A DNA stretch of 64,000 nucleotides. It comes from Arthrobacter terricola. GTDB taxonomy: Bacteria; Actinomycetota; Actinomycetes; Actinomycetales; Micrococcaceae. The position numbers and the translations under genes are program-made. The stretch spans positions 26,158 through 90,157 of the forward strand of contig NZ_SMRU01000024.1 of the NCBI RefSeq assembly GCF_004354015.1. Direction: 5' to 3'. Position 1 is the stretch's first letter; every line of letters begins with the position of its first letter. Shown in pieces: positions 17,362-27,100 of this stretch. Below the pieces are notes generated by a model. It worked only from the letters and a program-made list of their open reading frames with translations. It did not search any database and was not told where the DNA came from.

Positions 17362-18441
17362 ATGAACCAGAAAATCGACACCCGACGAACCATCATCGCC
17401 GTCGACTCCCACAGTCCTTTCGAAAGGGGTACCCAGCGCAGTGAGGCGCTCGGGGAGGAACTCCCTGGCGGGATCGCGCTGTACGGGAAGCTGTTCCGCA
17501 CGGTCGGAGTCAAGGAAGAAACCGTGCGCGCGGACGCCGAGCGGATCATCGACGCCGTTGCGGACTGGTCTCCCACGCTGGTCGACGAGATGCGCGGCGT
17601 TGCTGCCGGGGCCGGCGTCGAGCCCTGGCAGGTGGCCGCCCTCAACGCCCGGACCGAGATCCTTTCGCAAGCTCTTGGTACCCGGCCCGGGGAATGTTCG
17701 ACCATTGGCAGGGTGGCCGACCACGTCTTCGGCGTCCAAACCTGGGACTGGCATGAGGAACTCGACCCCCATTGGCACCTTCAAAGTGTCGCAGGGACAA
17801 AACGCTCGTTTGTGGGGCTGACGGAGCACGGCATGCTCAGCAAGATCGGAATGAACGACGCCGGGGTGTCAGTGTTCCTCAACATCCTGGGACACCGGGA
17901 CGACCACCCGAGCGGCGTACCCATTCACCTGCTCACTGCGGAAATACTCGCCAACGCGTCGTCGGTAGAAGAAGGAGTGGACATTGTGCGGTCAGCCCGC
18001 GTGACGACGTCCAGCGCGTTGACCATCATGGATGAATTCCGTGCCGTCACTGTCGAAATCAGCCCGGATTCGGTGGTCGTCATCCAGCCCGAGGACGGTA
18101 CGCTGGCCCACACCAACCACTTCCTCGACGAGCTGCTCGGAGCCGGCGAGAAGCCCGGCCTTTACGATCCCGATTCCCAAGACCGCTTGGCGTTGGTGCA
18201 TTCCCGGCTTCGGAGGTATCCGGTATCGACCGGGGTGGACGACATCCTGCCCTTTCTCTATTCCGACCCCGGGCAGCCAGGAATCTGCTGCGTCCCGAAG
18301 CCCGACGCGACATTCGGCAACCGCTGGGCAACCCTCGCGACCGTCACGATGGAAAACCGCAAGCGCGAAATGCGAGTGGCCAACGGGACCCCGATCGACG
18401 CCCGGACCGAGGAGTGGATGGTCATGACGCCGGGCAGGTGA
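17362..18441 (+). CDS. C45-family autoproteolytic acyltransferase/hydrolase
   Basis: A 359-residue N-terminal-nucleophile enzyme related to fungal acyl-CoA:6-APA acyltransferase and insect Tan. Cys112 in RPGECSTI is the expected nucleophile exposed by self-cleavage after Glu111; family blocks VAALNARTE, VFGVQTWDWH, LSKIGMNDAGVSVFLN, GVPIHLL and LAHTNHF are all present. Known members cleave or form amide bonds of N-acyl amino acids or beta-lactams. It follows the DppF gene by 6 bases, so it is probably in the operon and may hydrolyse the imported compound in the cytoplasm. The exact substrate is unknown. Confidence 0.9.
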   Translation: MNQKIDTRRTIIAVDSHSPFERGTQRSEALGEELPGGIALYGKLFRTVGVKEETVRADAERIIDAVADWSPTLVDEMRGVAAGAGVEPWQVAALNARTEILSQALGTRPGECSTIGRVADHVFGVQTWDWHEELDPHWHLQSVAGTKRSFVGLTEHGMLSKIGMNDAGVSVFLNILGHRDDHPSGVPIHLLTAEILANASSVEEGVDIVRSARVTTSSALTIMDEFRAVTVEISPDSVVVIQPEDGTLAHTNHFLDELLGAGEKPGLYDPDSQDRLALVHSRLRRYPVSTGVDDILPFLYSDPGQPGICCVPKPDATFGNRWATLATVTMENRKREMRVANGTPIDARTEEWMVMTPGR

Positions 18442-18515
18442 GCGGGGTCGGCCGGATGGGCTCGATAGGTGAGCGGGCGTCGGCCGGATCGGCTCGATAG
18501 GTGAGCGGGGGTCGG
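18437..18515. repeat. Short tandem repeat (about 31-32 bp, 2.5 copies)
   Basis: A unit beginning GGTGAGCGGG and ending GGCTCGATA occurs at 18437-18467 (31 bases) and 18468-18499 (32 bases), with a partial third copy to 18515. The C45 stop codon lies inside the first copy. The array separates the C45 gene from the convergent metallophosphoesterase. Confidence 0.85.
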
Positions 18516-18530
18516 TGGGGGAGCGGCTGG

Positions 18531-19472
18531 CTAGCGGCGCGGTGCTCCGGCGTATCCGGCCCCGGCTTTGACCCTGCGATCCTGTGTTTTCCGTTGCGGA
18601 ATGTAGATACCGGCTTCGGCCAGCCTGCGTTTGGTCTCTTCAGGGCTGACGTACTCGCCGACGGTCGGGGAGCTGCCCAACGGAACCACCGAATGCACGA
18701 TCGTTTCCTCGTAGACGTGCACCAGGTTGTAGCCTTGGGCGCCGTCCCGTCCCCGCGTGCCGCCCCGCTGGACGTTCAGGTCTTGCGTGTAGCAGGTCGC
18801 GGAAGCCACCGATACCGGGATGCCGGCGAACGTGGCCGTCGTCGAATAGTGCAGGTGGCCGCCCAGGATCGAGCGGACATCGGTATCGCGTACGACGTCG
18901 GCCAGTGCGGTTTGGTCGCGCAGCTCCACCAACACTGCGAGGTCGAGGACGCTCGGAACCGGAGGGTGGTGAAGGGCGAGGATGGTGCCTTCGGGCGCCG
19001 GGGTACCCAGTTCCGCAGCCAACCAGTCGAGCTGTTCCTCGCTGAGTTCGCCGTGATGGAATCCGGGAACGGTGGTGTCCAAGGTAATGATCCGCAGGCC
19101 GTTGAGGAAGTATCTGTGGTCGACGGGTGCGTCATTGTCCACTTGGCCGTACAGGCCGGCCCGGAAGTTGCCGCGGTCGTCGTGGTTGCCCATTGCCCAA
19201 ATGACGTGCGCACCGATTGCGCGGCAAGCAGGCTCGACGATCTCCTTCAGCTTGGCGTAAGCGTCGGGTTCGCCTTGGTCGGCCAGGTCGCCGGTGAAGA
19301 TCACGGCTTCGGGGCGGACCCGCGACGCGCGGATTTCCTCGAAAAGTTGTCGCAGCTTGGCTTCGCTGTCCACGGCACCGTAAAGCGGTTCCGGGCCACC
19401 CAACAGATGGGGGTCGCTCACGTGCAGAAGGACGTGGTTCGGCCGAGGATGTTCAGCCTCGATGAGCTCCAT
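18531..19472 (-). CDS. Metallophosphoesterase (CpdA-like phosphodiesterase)
   Basis: A 313-residue calcineurin-like phosphoesterase. The metal-binding blocks are all visible: HVSDPHL (DxH), TGDLADQG (GD), AMGNHDDR (GNHD), LALHHPP and GGHLHYS (GHxH). It resembles class III cyclic nucleotide phosphodiesterases. The start is the ATG at 19472, preceded by GAAGG at 5 bases; an in-frame TTG at 19520 has no such site. It ends convergently with the C45 operon and is not part of it. The substrate (cNMP or phospholipid diester) cannot be decided by eye. Confidence 0.9.
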   Translation of the reverse strand: MELIEAEHPRPNHVLLHVSDPHLLGGPEPLYGAVDSEAKLRQLFEEIRASRVRPEAVIFTGDLADQGEPDAYAKLKEIVEPACRAIGAHVIWAMGNHDDRGNFRAGLYGQVDNDAPVDHRYFLNGLRIITLDTTVPGFHHGELSEEQLDWLAAELGTPAPEGTILALHHPPVPSVLDLAVLVELRDQTALADVVRDTDVRSILGGHLHYSTTATFAGIPVSVASATCYTQDLNVQRGGTRGRDGAQGYNLVHVYEETIVHSVVPLGSSPTVGEYVSPEETKRRLAEAGIYIPQRKTQDRRVKAGAGYAGAPRR

Positions 19473-19614
19473 TGCTACCTTCGGGTCGGTAGGAGACGGC
19501 GCCTCCAGTGTCTGCCCCAATAAACCCCATACAACCAGACAGAAGGCTAACGCGGGGTAACTTACCGACGGAAAGTTGGATAATTACTTGCCAAACATGA
19601 GCGGGTATCGGGGC

Positions 19615-21198
19615 CTATTTCTCCCACGGGGCCTTGATCGGGAAGTACTTTTCGAGGAAGTCCGTGACGAGCCGTTCGCGTTCGTCTGCCTCGACCTCGG
19701 GGAAGCTGCCGTCGTTGAGGCAGAAGAAATCCATGTTGCGCTTGGACAACAGGCTGGGCAGGTAGTGGAGCCCGGACCACCACGTGGTGTCCACGTACTT
19801 GACCCTGGCCGCCGTCTGCGTCACGGCCCGTCCCGTCAGCAACGAGTAGTAGTGGTAGAACGAGTTGGTCACGGAGATGTTGTCTGCGGCGCGGAACCGG
19901 CTGGCCGCGGTCTTGGCGAATTCCGCCGGGAATTCCCGCTCCATTTCGTCGATCACGCTGCGACGCAAAGGAGCCGCCGTGTGCTCCAGGTGGCGGGTGG
20001 TGATTCGCCCGAACCGCTCCCACAGCAGTTTCCGGTTGACACGCGCGGCGTTCTCGAAGCCGCTGCGTTCGGCGTCGTTCTCCCCGAGGCCGATCCGCGT
20101 GTTGGCCTCGATGAATTTGGTGATCCCGCCCGGAGTGAAGAACATGTCCGGTGCTACAGGCCGCCCAAAGAACATGTCGTCATTCGAATACAAGAAATGC
20201 TCCGAAAGGCCGTCGATGTGGTGCAGTTGGCATTCCACGGCCTGGGAATTGTGGGTGGGCAGGACTGACGGATCTTTGAAGAATTCCTCGCTCCGCACGA
20301 TCCTGACGCTCGGGTGGTCCGCGAGCCAATTCGGCACGGGGGAGTCGGTGGCGATGTAGATGCGGCGGATCCACGGCGCGTACATATATACGGAACGCAG
20401 CGCGTACTTGAGTTCGTTGATTTGCCGGAACCGGGCCTCGTTGTCATCACCCGATCCCACGACGACGTCCTTCATCTGAGCGCGCCGGGCAGCGATGTAT
20501 GCGGGATCGTTGCCGTCCACCCACGAAAAGACGATGTCGACGTCGTAATCGATATCGCTCGCGTGGTCGGCGAACATGTTCTCGATGGTCGGCCAGCTCA
20601 ACCCATGGCGTTCCACAGTGCCGCGCACGGCGTCCTGCCGCAGCATGGTCCGCCGGGTCAGTGAGTTTTCCACCGGCAACACGAGCTGTTCGCCGTCGAA
20701 CTCCCACAATTCCAGCTGCACGCCCAAGGAAGGACCGTACGTCAGCCCGCCACCGGGTTCCACGCGCGGACGGAAGAGCCGGAAAATGCGGGCTTTCCGG
20801 TTGTTCGACAGCTCGCCATCAGCCACAAGCAGCGTGGCCTTTTTGCGGGTGTCGACGGCCATGCAATAGAACGGTTCGTTCCGGAACGCGGTGACCAACG
20901 CCTGGCGCAGCTTCTTCCGGACCTTCCAGTCCACGGCGATCACGGGCCGGTGATCGTTGCCGCGGACCAGGATGAAGTCGAGGCCAGCCGCGTCCAACGC
21001 CGCGCGGACAAGCAGAAGGTCCTCCACCATTGCTTGTTGCGGCGTCCGGTTCCTGTTCACGAGGGTGTAGCGCCTGCGGTGACGGACGACGTCGGTACGG
21101 TGCTTAAGGCGCGCATCGGCGGCTGGCGACGTCGGCTCGGGAACGACCGTATCGTCGTCGGAGGCCGGGCTGCCGAAGTAGATCGCTTGCTGGTCCAT
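19615..21198 (-). CDS. Stealth-family sugar-1-phosphate transferase (capsule/wall glycan)
   Basis: A 527-residue protein of the Stealth family (related to GlcNAc-1-phosphotransferase), which transfers hexose-1-phosphate to surface glycans. The four conserved regions are visible: VDIVFSWVDGNDP (CR1), NELKYALRSVYMYAPWIRRI (CR2), the NSFYHYYSLLTGR region (CR3) and CLNDGSFPE near the end (CR4). No membrane segment. The ATG at 21198 has GGAGG 14 bases away; an in-frame TTG at 21219 is the alternative. The downstream neighbour is a HAD phosphatase gene on the same strand, possibly co-transcribed. Confidence 0.9.
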   Translation of the reverse strand: MDQQAIYFGSPASDDDTVVPEPTSPAADARLKHRTDVVRHRRRYTLVNRNRTPQQAMVEDLLLVRAALDAAGLDFILVRGNDHRPVIAVDWKVRKKLRQALVTAFRNEPFYCMAVDTRKKATLLVADGELSNNRKARIFRLFRPRVEPGGGLTYGPSLGVQLELWEFDGEQLVLPVENSLTRRTMLRQDAVRGTVERHGLSWPTIENMFADHASDIDYDVDIVFSWVDGNDPAYIAARRAQMKDVVVGSGDDNEARFRQINELKYALRSVYMYAPWIRRIYIATDSPVPNWLADHPSVRIVRSEEFFKDPSVLPTHNSQAVECQLHHIDGLSEHFLYSNDDMFFGRPVAPDMFFTPGGITKFIEANTRIGLGENDAERSGFENAARVNRKLLWERFGRITTRHLEHTAAPLRRSVIDEMEREFPAEFAKTAASRFRAADNISVTNSFYHYYSLLTGRAVTQTAARVKYVDTTWWSGLHYLPSLLSKRNMDFFCLNDGSFPEVEADERERLVTDFLEKYFPIKAPWEK

Positions 21199-21250
21199 GG
21201 CGTTGATTGCTGCCTCCAAAACTCGTAGTGGAGCGTGGACTGGCGTGGGC

Positions 21251-22162
21251 TCAGCCCACCAGGGCTTCGCGCCAGCTGCGCAGGAAGGCGCCTCCGGCGT
21301 CGTCGTGGATGGTTTCCTCGCCGAAGCCGAGGTCGGCCGCGGTCAGGATGTCGTACGGTTTGGTCGGCACACCGTCCGCCGGGCGGACATCGATGTGCTG
21401 GACGACGTGGTCGTTGTAGTGGAGCCAATCGGCCATGGCGTAGTCGGTGCGTGAATCTCCCACGGTACGCCAAGCCTTCGGGGTGATGCCTTGGGCGGCG
21501 AGGAGTTCCACCGCGCGGCTGGCGCCGAGGTCCTTGCCGAGCCGGATGGACTCGATGTCCGTGGAGATGATGGTGGGGTCGAGGCGGTAGTCAGCGGCGT
21601 CGTCGGAACCCGGTTCGTGGCGGTCCACGAGCGCGGCGGCGAGGCCGTGCCGGGCCAAGAGCTCCAAGGCGTCGGCATCGAAGAGCTTCTGCTCGGCCAG
21701 GTAGTCTTCGCTGGTCACGTCCAACTGCTGCTCGACGGACACCATGGCCCGCTTGGTTTCGTCGAAGAACATGTGCGTTGCGTAGTCTTCGGCAACCATC
21801 CGGCGGATGTCGTCTCCGTAAGCCTTCGGCACGGCGAGCTCGTGGTCCACATGGATGGGGCCCGCGCCGACCGACGTGTAGCTGAACCAGACAGCGCCTT
21901 TTTCGCAAATCGCGTGGACCACGGTTCCCGCCGGCATACCCGCCGCGATCATGGGGGCCATGACCTGCTCACGGATGAACGCGTCCGAGCGGCCGGTGTT
22001 GAAAATGACTGGAATGCCCGCGGAGGCCAACTTGACAAGGTCCGCGATGATTTCCGGCTTCACGTCCCGGGTCACGGGACTCGCGACAGGACCGTCGACG
22101 TCGAGGAGCAGGGCGAGGGCGGGAGCAGCCGGGTGTGTGGCGGCCGGAGTGTCAACAGTCAT
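21251..22162 (-). CDS. HAD-superfamily hydrolase
   Basis: A 303-residue haloacid dehalogenase-fold hydrolase. Motif I is LLLDVDGPV (nucleophile Asp), motif II is FNTGRS, and motif IV is TVGDSRTDYAMADWL. The large cap between motifs II and III fits a Cof/sucrose-phosphatase-like class. Likely a sugar-phosphate phosphatase. It lies directly upstream of the Stealth gene on the same strand (about 50 bases), suggesting a joint role in glycan synthesis, which is inference. Confidence 0.88.
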   Translation of the reverse strand: MTVDTPAATHPAAPALALLLDVDGPVASPVTRDVKPEIIADLVKLASAGIPVIFNTGRSDAFIREQVMAPMIAAGMPAGTVVHAICEKGAVWFSYTSVGAGPIHVDHELAVPKAYGDDIRRMVAEDYATHMFFDETKRAMVSVEQQLDVTSEDYLAEQKLFDADALELLARHGLAAALVDRHEPGSDDAADYRLDPTIISTDIESIRLGKDLGASRAVELLAAQGITPKAWRTVGDSRTDYAMADWLHYNDHVVQHIDVRPADGVPTKPYDILTAADLGFGEETIHDDAGGAFLRSWREALVG

Positions 22163-22315
22163 GATTCCATTCTGTCAGTCCGGCGCCGCGCCGGCCGGGT
22201 GTGACGAACGACGGCGGCAGTCGCCTTGGGAGCCAACGGTTACCTTTTGGCCACAACCTTGGAGGGCGGCTTCTTGAAAGTTCCCTTGGACGCCTGACTT
22301 CTCTAGGCTGGCACA

Positions 22316-22615
22316 GTGATCTTCAAAGCTGTGGGCGAGGGACGCCCGTACCCTGACCATGGTTATGCCACGCCAAAAGACTGGGCCTCGCTGCCGCCGC
22401 GCCCGGTCCGGCTCGACGAACTCGTCACCACCAAACGCACTTTGGACCTCGAGGCTTTGCTGGCCGAGGATTCCACCTTTTTCGGCGATCTTTTCCCGCA
22501 CGTCGTCCAATACCAGGGAGTCCTTTACCTCGAGGACGGGCTCCACCGGGCCGTGCGCTCCGCGCTCCACCAACGCAGCGCAATTCATGCCCGAGTGCTG
22601 GTGATAGATGGTTAA
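22316..22615 (+). CDS. Small protein with ParB-like DGxHR motif
   Basis: A 99-residue protein starting at GTG, with no membrane segment. Residues 74-78 read DGLHR within YLEDGLHRAVRSAL, resembling the DG-x-HR box of the ParB/sulfiredoxin fold; RPVRLDELV upstream fits the first strand of such domains. Relatives are sometimes labelled VapB-like antitoxin, but I see no antitoxin DNA-binding domain and no toxin nearby. The gene overlaps the next one (LytR_C protein) by 8 bases, implying coupled translation and a possible envelope link. Confidence 0.65.
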   Translation: MIFKAVGEGRPYPDHGYATPKDWASLPPRPVRLDELVTTKRTLDLEALLAEDSTFFGDLFPHVVQYQGVLYLEDGLHRAVRSALHQRSAIHARVLVIDG

Positions 22616-23336
22616 CGAGACAATCCCGGAAGAGCAGGTAGAGGTGCCCGAGAACGGCAACCCGAGGAAGCAACCGAAGCGTCCCAAAGACATGACGCAG
22701 CTCCACGGGCATCATGTTGTCAGCGGTTCGGAATTGCGCGCCACGTTCACGGATATGCCCGGACCGGAAGGCCACCCCGGGTGGTTACGCCGCCGGCTCC
22801 TGCACGGAATTGTCCTGGTATTGCTGGTTGGAGTGATCGCCGCCGGGATCGTGGGCGCGATCGCCGTCATGAACGGTACCATCCGCCTTCCCTCGGCTGC
22901 CATCACCCAGACGCCGGCCACGCTTTGCCCCACCACCGTTTTCGATTACACGCCCAACAACAAGGTGAGCGTCAACGTCTTCAATGCCACGGGGAGGGCA
23001 GGCCTCGCGAAAAGCGTCGCGGACCAGTTGACCGCCCGGGGATACAAGGTGCTCGGCGTCGACAACACGACGACGAGCTACACCGGCACGGCCGTGGTTG
23101 TGTCCGGATCCAGCGGGCAGGCCGCGGCGTTCAATATCCAGCGGAACATCGCCGGGACCGACTACTACCAGGACCAGCGCTCCAACGCGTCCGTAGACAT
23201 CATTCTCGCGCCGGGGTTCTCAACGCTGGTCGACGCAGGACTTGTGGACAACACCCCTGGCAAGCTGAGTTGTCCCCGCGAAGACCAGCGGATCGCGGAC
23301 AACTCGAAGCAACCGATCGTCCCGACGTCGAAGTAG
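22608..23336 (+). CDS. LytR C-terminal-domain membrane protein
   Basis: A 242-residue protein with a polar N-terminus, a single membrane helix at about residues 65-88 and an extracytoplasmic LytR_C domain (VNVFNATGRAGLAKSVADQL, ILAPGFSTL). It lacks the LCP catalytic domain. LytR_C-only proteins are common in actinobacteria; roles in wall-polymer attachment are suspected but not settled. Its start overlaps the upstream small gene. Confidence 0.87.
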   Translation: MVNETIPEEQVEVPENGNPRKQPKRPKDMTQLHGHHVVSGSELRATFTDMPGPEGHPGWLRRRLLHGIVLVLLVGVIAAGIVGAIAVMNGTIRLPSAAITQTPATLCPTTVFDYTPNNKVSVNVFNATGRAGLAKSVADQLTARGYKVLGVDNTTTSYTGTAVVVSGSSGQAAAFNIQRNIAGTDYYQDQRSNASVDIILAPGFSTLVDAGLVDNTPGKLSCPREDQRIADNSKQPIVPTSK

Positions 23337-23366
23337 CCCTGAACACGAAGTAGCCCGGCGGGACCG

Positions 23367-23999
23367 TCAGCTGACGCGCGCGGGCCGGCCGTCGTCGTCG
23401 AACCTTGCTCCCGCGCCCAACTGGATGAAACGCACCGTCTGGACCAACCGCTCCTCCAACTCTTCCGCTTCCGCCCCGTTTCCGCGGGCGGCGCTGGACG
23501 AAAGCGTTCCGTGGATGAGGCGCGCGAGTTGTTCCACGTCGGTGGACGGAAGATAGCCTGACGCGATGCCGTCGCGCAGGATGTCCTGGAGCAGCAGGTT
23601 GAGTTCGCCCACGTGGTCGGCGAGCTTCGCGAAGGACGACGGCGAGAGGACGGCCGCCATCGCGGGCCCGGGCGGCAAATGGCGGCGGCTGAGGTCCTCC
23701 ACCTGGGCGCGGACGTAGAGGGCCAGGCGGTCGACCGGATTCTCCAAGGCAGCGAGGGAATCGCGGAGGTCGTCAAGGAAGCGCTCGGTCTCGTCCAACG
23801 CGTACGCGATCAGGAGTTGCTCCATGTCCGCGTAGTAGTTGTACACGGCCGTCCGTCCGACCCCGGCATGGCGCGCGACGTCGGTCATGGTCAGGCCCGG
23901 CAAGCCGTGCGTGAAGAGCAACTCGCCAAAGGCGGTCAGGATCCGGCGTCGGGTCTCAGCGCGTTGCGCCGCATTGCTCGCGGCCGTAATCCTAGGCAT
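23367..23999 (-). CDS. TetR-family transcriptional regulator
   Basis: A 210-residue TetR protein. The helix-turn-helix spans about residues 17-60 (RRRILTAFGELLFTHG, LTMTDVARHAGVGRTAVYNYY). The C-terminal ligand domain is not diagnostic. It is divergent from the large glutamate dehydrogenase gene, about 200 bases away, and may regulate it, itself or an unlinked gene. The start codon abuts an imperfect palindrome at 24000-24022. Confidence 0.9.
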   Translation of the reverse strand: MPRITAASNAAQRAETRRRILTAFGELLFTHGLPGLTMTDVARHAGVGRTAVYNYYADMEQLLIAYALDETERFLDDLRDSLAALENPVDRLALYVRAQVEDLSRRHLPPGPAMAAVLSPSSFAKLADHVGELNLLLQDILRDGIASGYLPSTDVEQLARLIHGTLSSSAARGNGAEAEELEERLVQTVRFIQLGAGARFDDDGRPARVS

Positions 24000-24022
24000 A
24001 CAGACACTTTACAGTGATCTGT
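24000..24022. promoter_or_regulatory. Imperfect palindrome at TetR start, possible autoregulatory site
   Basis: ACAGA and TCTGT arms enclose a partly symmetrical centre directly against the TetR ATG. On the minus strand TAAAGT lies 6 bases before the ATG, so transcription may be leaderless and blocked by TetR binding here. Confidence 0.35.
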
Positions 24023-24127
24023 CAGCAAAGAGGGGTTGGGTGAGGCGGAGCTTTGCATCGCGGTTCTTTGAGGATTCTCCAATTATCCGCGTCAGCATTA
24101 TGGACCTAATCAGGAGAGGGGAACATC

Positions 24128-24151
24128 ATGAAATCAGACGCGGGAATTTAG
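24128..24151 (+). CDS. Possible 7-codon leader ORF before gdh
   Basis: ATG AAA TCA GAC GCG GGA ATT TAG, preceded by GGAGAGGGG at ideal spacing. That ribosome-binding site serves no other start. It lies 49 bases before gdh and could be a leader peptide or a spurious site. Confidence 0.25.
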   Translation: MKSDAGI

Positions 24152-24199
24152 ACTTCCTGAGCGGCTGGAGGCGGTCCCGCACAGTGGAGGTGTTTGGGC

Positions 24200-27100
24200 A
24201 TGCCCGGTGAATCGGTGTCAGTGGAGCCTCCGACATCAAGCAGTTTTGCGCAGGCCGGTGATCGTTTCCTCACGACCTATTACGAGTATGTGGACCCGGA
24301 GGACCTGCTGCCCTATTCCAGTGAAACTTTGGACGGCCGGGCACGGCATCATCTTTCGCTCGCCTCGACGCTGCCTCCGGGAACGTCAAAGGTAGATGTA
24401 GTAATAGAACCGAACTGCAGCGTGGTGTTCGTCGTGGCTGCGGGCGCACTGCAAGTGGTCCGGCCCGTCACCGCGGAGCTAAACCGCCAAGGCGCCCCCG
24501 TCCGGCTGCTCGTCCATCCTTCCTTTGATGTCGTTCGGGATCCCACAACCCACGAGCTGCGTGAGCTTCGCCCTGCGGCGCAGCGCACGGGGACTGCATC
24601 CGCGCTACCGGATTCAACGTCCAGCACGGAAACATGGCTTGCGATTGAAATCGGGAGGCTGCTGGGATCATTGAACGCTGCGGACTTGATCGCGAATATC
24701 GAGAAGATACTTGGTGACGTCCGTGCAGTTACGGAAGACTCGCCGGCCTTGAAGGGGCAAGTGGCGGACGTCCTCGATTCCCTCGCCGGCTTCCCGCATA
24801 ATTGCGTGCCAACAGTCCAGCAGCTTAACGAGTTCATGGCATGGCTAGACGGCGGGAATTTCATCTTATTGGGATACTGCGAATACGGCTTGACGGCAAT
24901 TGAAGATGGACCGGATCTTCGTCTTCGCCCAGGTAGCGTCCTTGGTCTATTGCGTAGACAGAACCTACCGACCTCCGGTGGGTCTGCCCTGAGGGGATCG
25001 CGGGTACTCGCGCTGTACACCTCCGACCTCCGATCGTTAATAACGGAGTCCATTTACTTGGACGACATCCGTCTGCCGATGTTCGACGCCTCCGGAGTTG
25101 TTATCGGGGAACGCCGGTTTGTGGGTGTGTTCGCGCCGGGGAGGGCGGATCAGCCATTGGCGCAGATTCCGGTGATCCGGGACAAAATCGCCAGGCTGCG
25201 CGACAGGCTCGGTTTCGCCTCCGGATCAGCCGAGGAGGGGAAGATGCTGGCCGGGCTGGAGTCGTTCCCGATCGAGGAGCTTTTCCACATCGACGAGGAC
25301 GAGCTGACCCGGCTGGCTGCCGACATTCTGCGGATCCATCAAGGTCATGAGACGAAGCTGCTGCTACGCTTCGACGACTTCGAACCGTTCATGACTGCCC
25401 TGGTATTTCTCCCGCGCCAACGCCTCAACGCAGCCGTTCGGCTCAGGATTGAACAGGAGCTCCAAGAAGCATCGAAGGCCTCGTCGATGGAGTTTGAGGT
25501 CCGTCTCACCGAATCGTACATGGCGCGCATCTTCTTCCGAGCACTTCTTCCGGCCGGCGCCAGGCCAGAGTCCGTCGATGCGGCCGCGCTTGAGCGGACG
25601 CTCATCAATGCCACCCGGACGTGGGCCGAAGGGCTGGACGAGGCTTTGCGCGATCGGATGCCCCCCGAACAAGCAGCAAGGCTGTCCGCGCTCTGGGGTG
25701 ATGCTTTCCCGCCCAGTTACCGGGCAGACTTCGGGGTCCAAGATGCCGTTGATCACATCGGAGTGTTTGAACAATACGATCTGGAGGGCACTGGCGGTCG
25801 GCCCCTGGACCACCCTGTTCTGACCGTCCGGGCCAATGGTGGAGCCGCCGATGTCCCGGCTGAGGACACCCGGATACGGCTCTATCTCACCGCTGCCCGG
25901 AGCCTGTCGCAGATCCTGCCGCTGCTTCACAACCTGGGCCTCCAGGTACGCGACCAGCGTCCCTTCGAAATTCTGAGGGGCAACACCGTGCCGCTGTTTC
26001 TGTATGACCTGGGCGTGACATACCCGGCAGGGGTCGACCCGGTTGCAACGGGCTCCCTGCTCGCGGATGCGTTCGGTGCTGCCATGGTCGGGGACACGGA
26101 GTCCGACCGCTTCGACGCGCTCGTCCTGCAGGAAGGTACCGGGTGGCGGCAGGTCGTGATCCTTCGCAGTTATGCCAAGTACCTGCAGCAACTGGGAACG
26201 ACCAACTCGTATGAGTTCGTCGCGGATACTTTCCTGGCCAATGCGACCGCGACCCGAGCCCTGCTGGGCCTCTTCCGTGCCCGCTTCTACCCCGGTATCG
26301 GCATCTCCGAGCGGCTGCGGGATACGAGGGCCGCCCGCGCAGCGGTGGCCGAGGCGATCGACGCTGTCGCGTCCTTGGACGCGGACCGGCTGCTGCGGAC
26401 GTTCCTGAACCTGATCGAGGCGACGACGCGGACCAATTTCTACCGCGACCGTCCGTACCTGAGCTTCAAGCTCCAGCCCTCCCGGCTTCCCGGCGCCCCG
26501 CACCCACGTCCGAAGTTCGAGATCTGGGTGTATTCGCCCCGGGTCGAGGGCGTGCACCTTCGCTTTGGGCCCGTGGCCCGCGGAGGGATCAGATGGTCGG
26601 ACCGGCGGGAGGATTTCCGCACCGAAGTCCTCGGGCTCGCGAAAGTTCAGATCGTGAAGAATTCCGTGATCGTCCCAACAGGTGCGAAAGGCGGCTTCTA
26701 CCCGAAGCGGCTTCCCAACCCGGGCACCGACCGCGCGGCATGGCTTGCCGAAGGGATCGAGAGCTACAAGGACTTCCTCCGCGGGCTCCTGGACCTCACA
26801 GACAACCTCGTCCAGCCCGACGTCGCAGACTCCCGTGACACTGGCGGCATACGAGGCTCGGTGGGTCAGGTCGTCCCACCGCCCCTAGTGGTGCGGCATG
26901 ACGACGATGACTACTACCTTGTGGTGGCCGCCGACAAGGGCACCGCGGCGTTTTCCGACACTGCCAATGAGGTGTCCAAGGAATACGGGTACTGGCTCGG
27001 CGACGCGTTCGCGTCGGGCGGCTCCGTGGGCTACGACCACAAACAGATGGGCATCACCGCCCGCGGTGCCTGGGCCTCCGCAGAACAGCACTTGGGCGAA

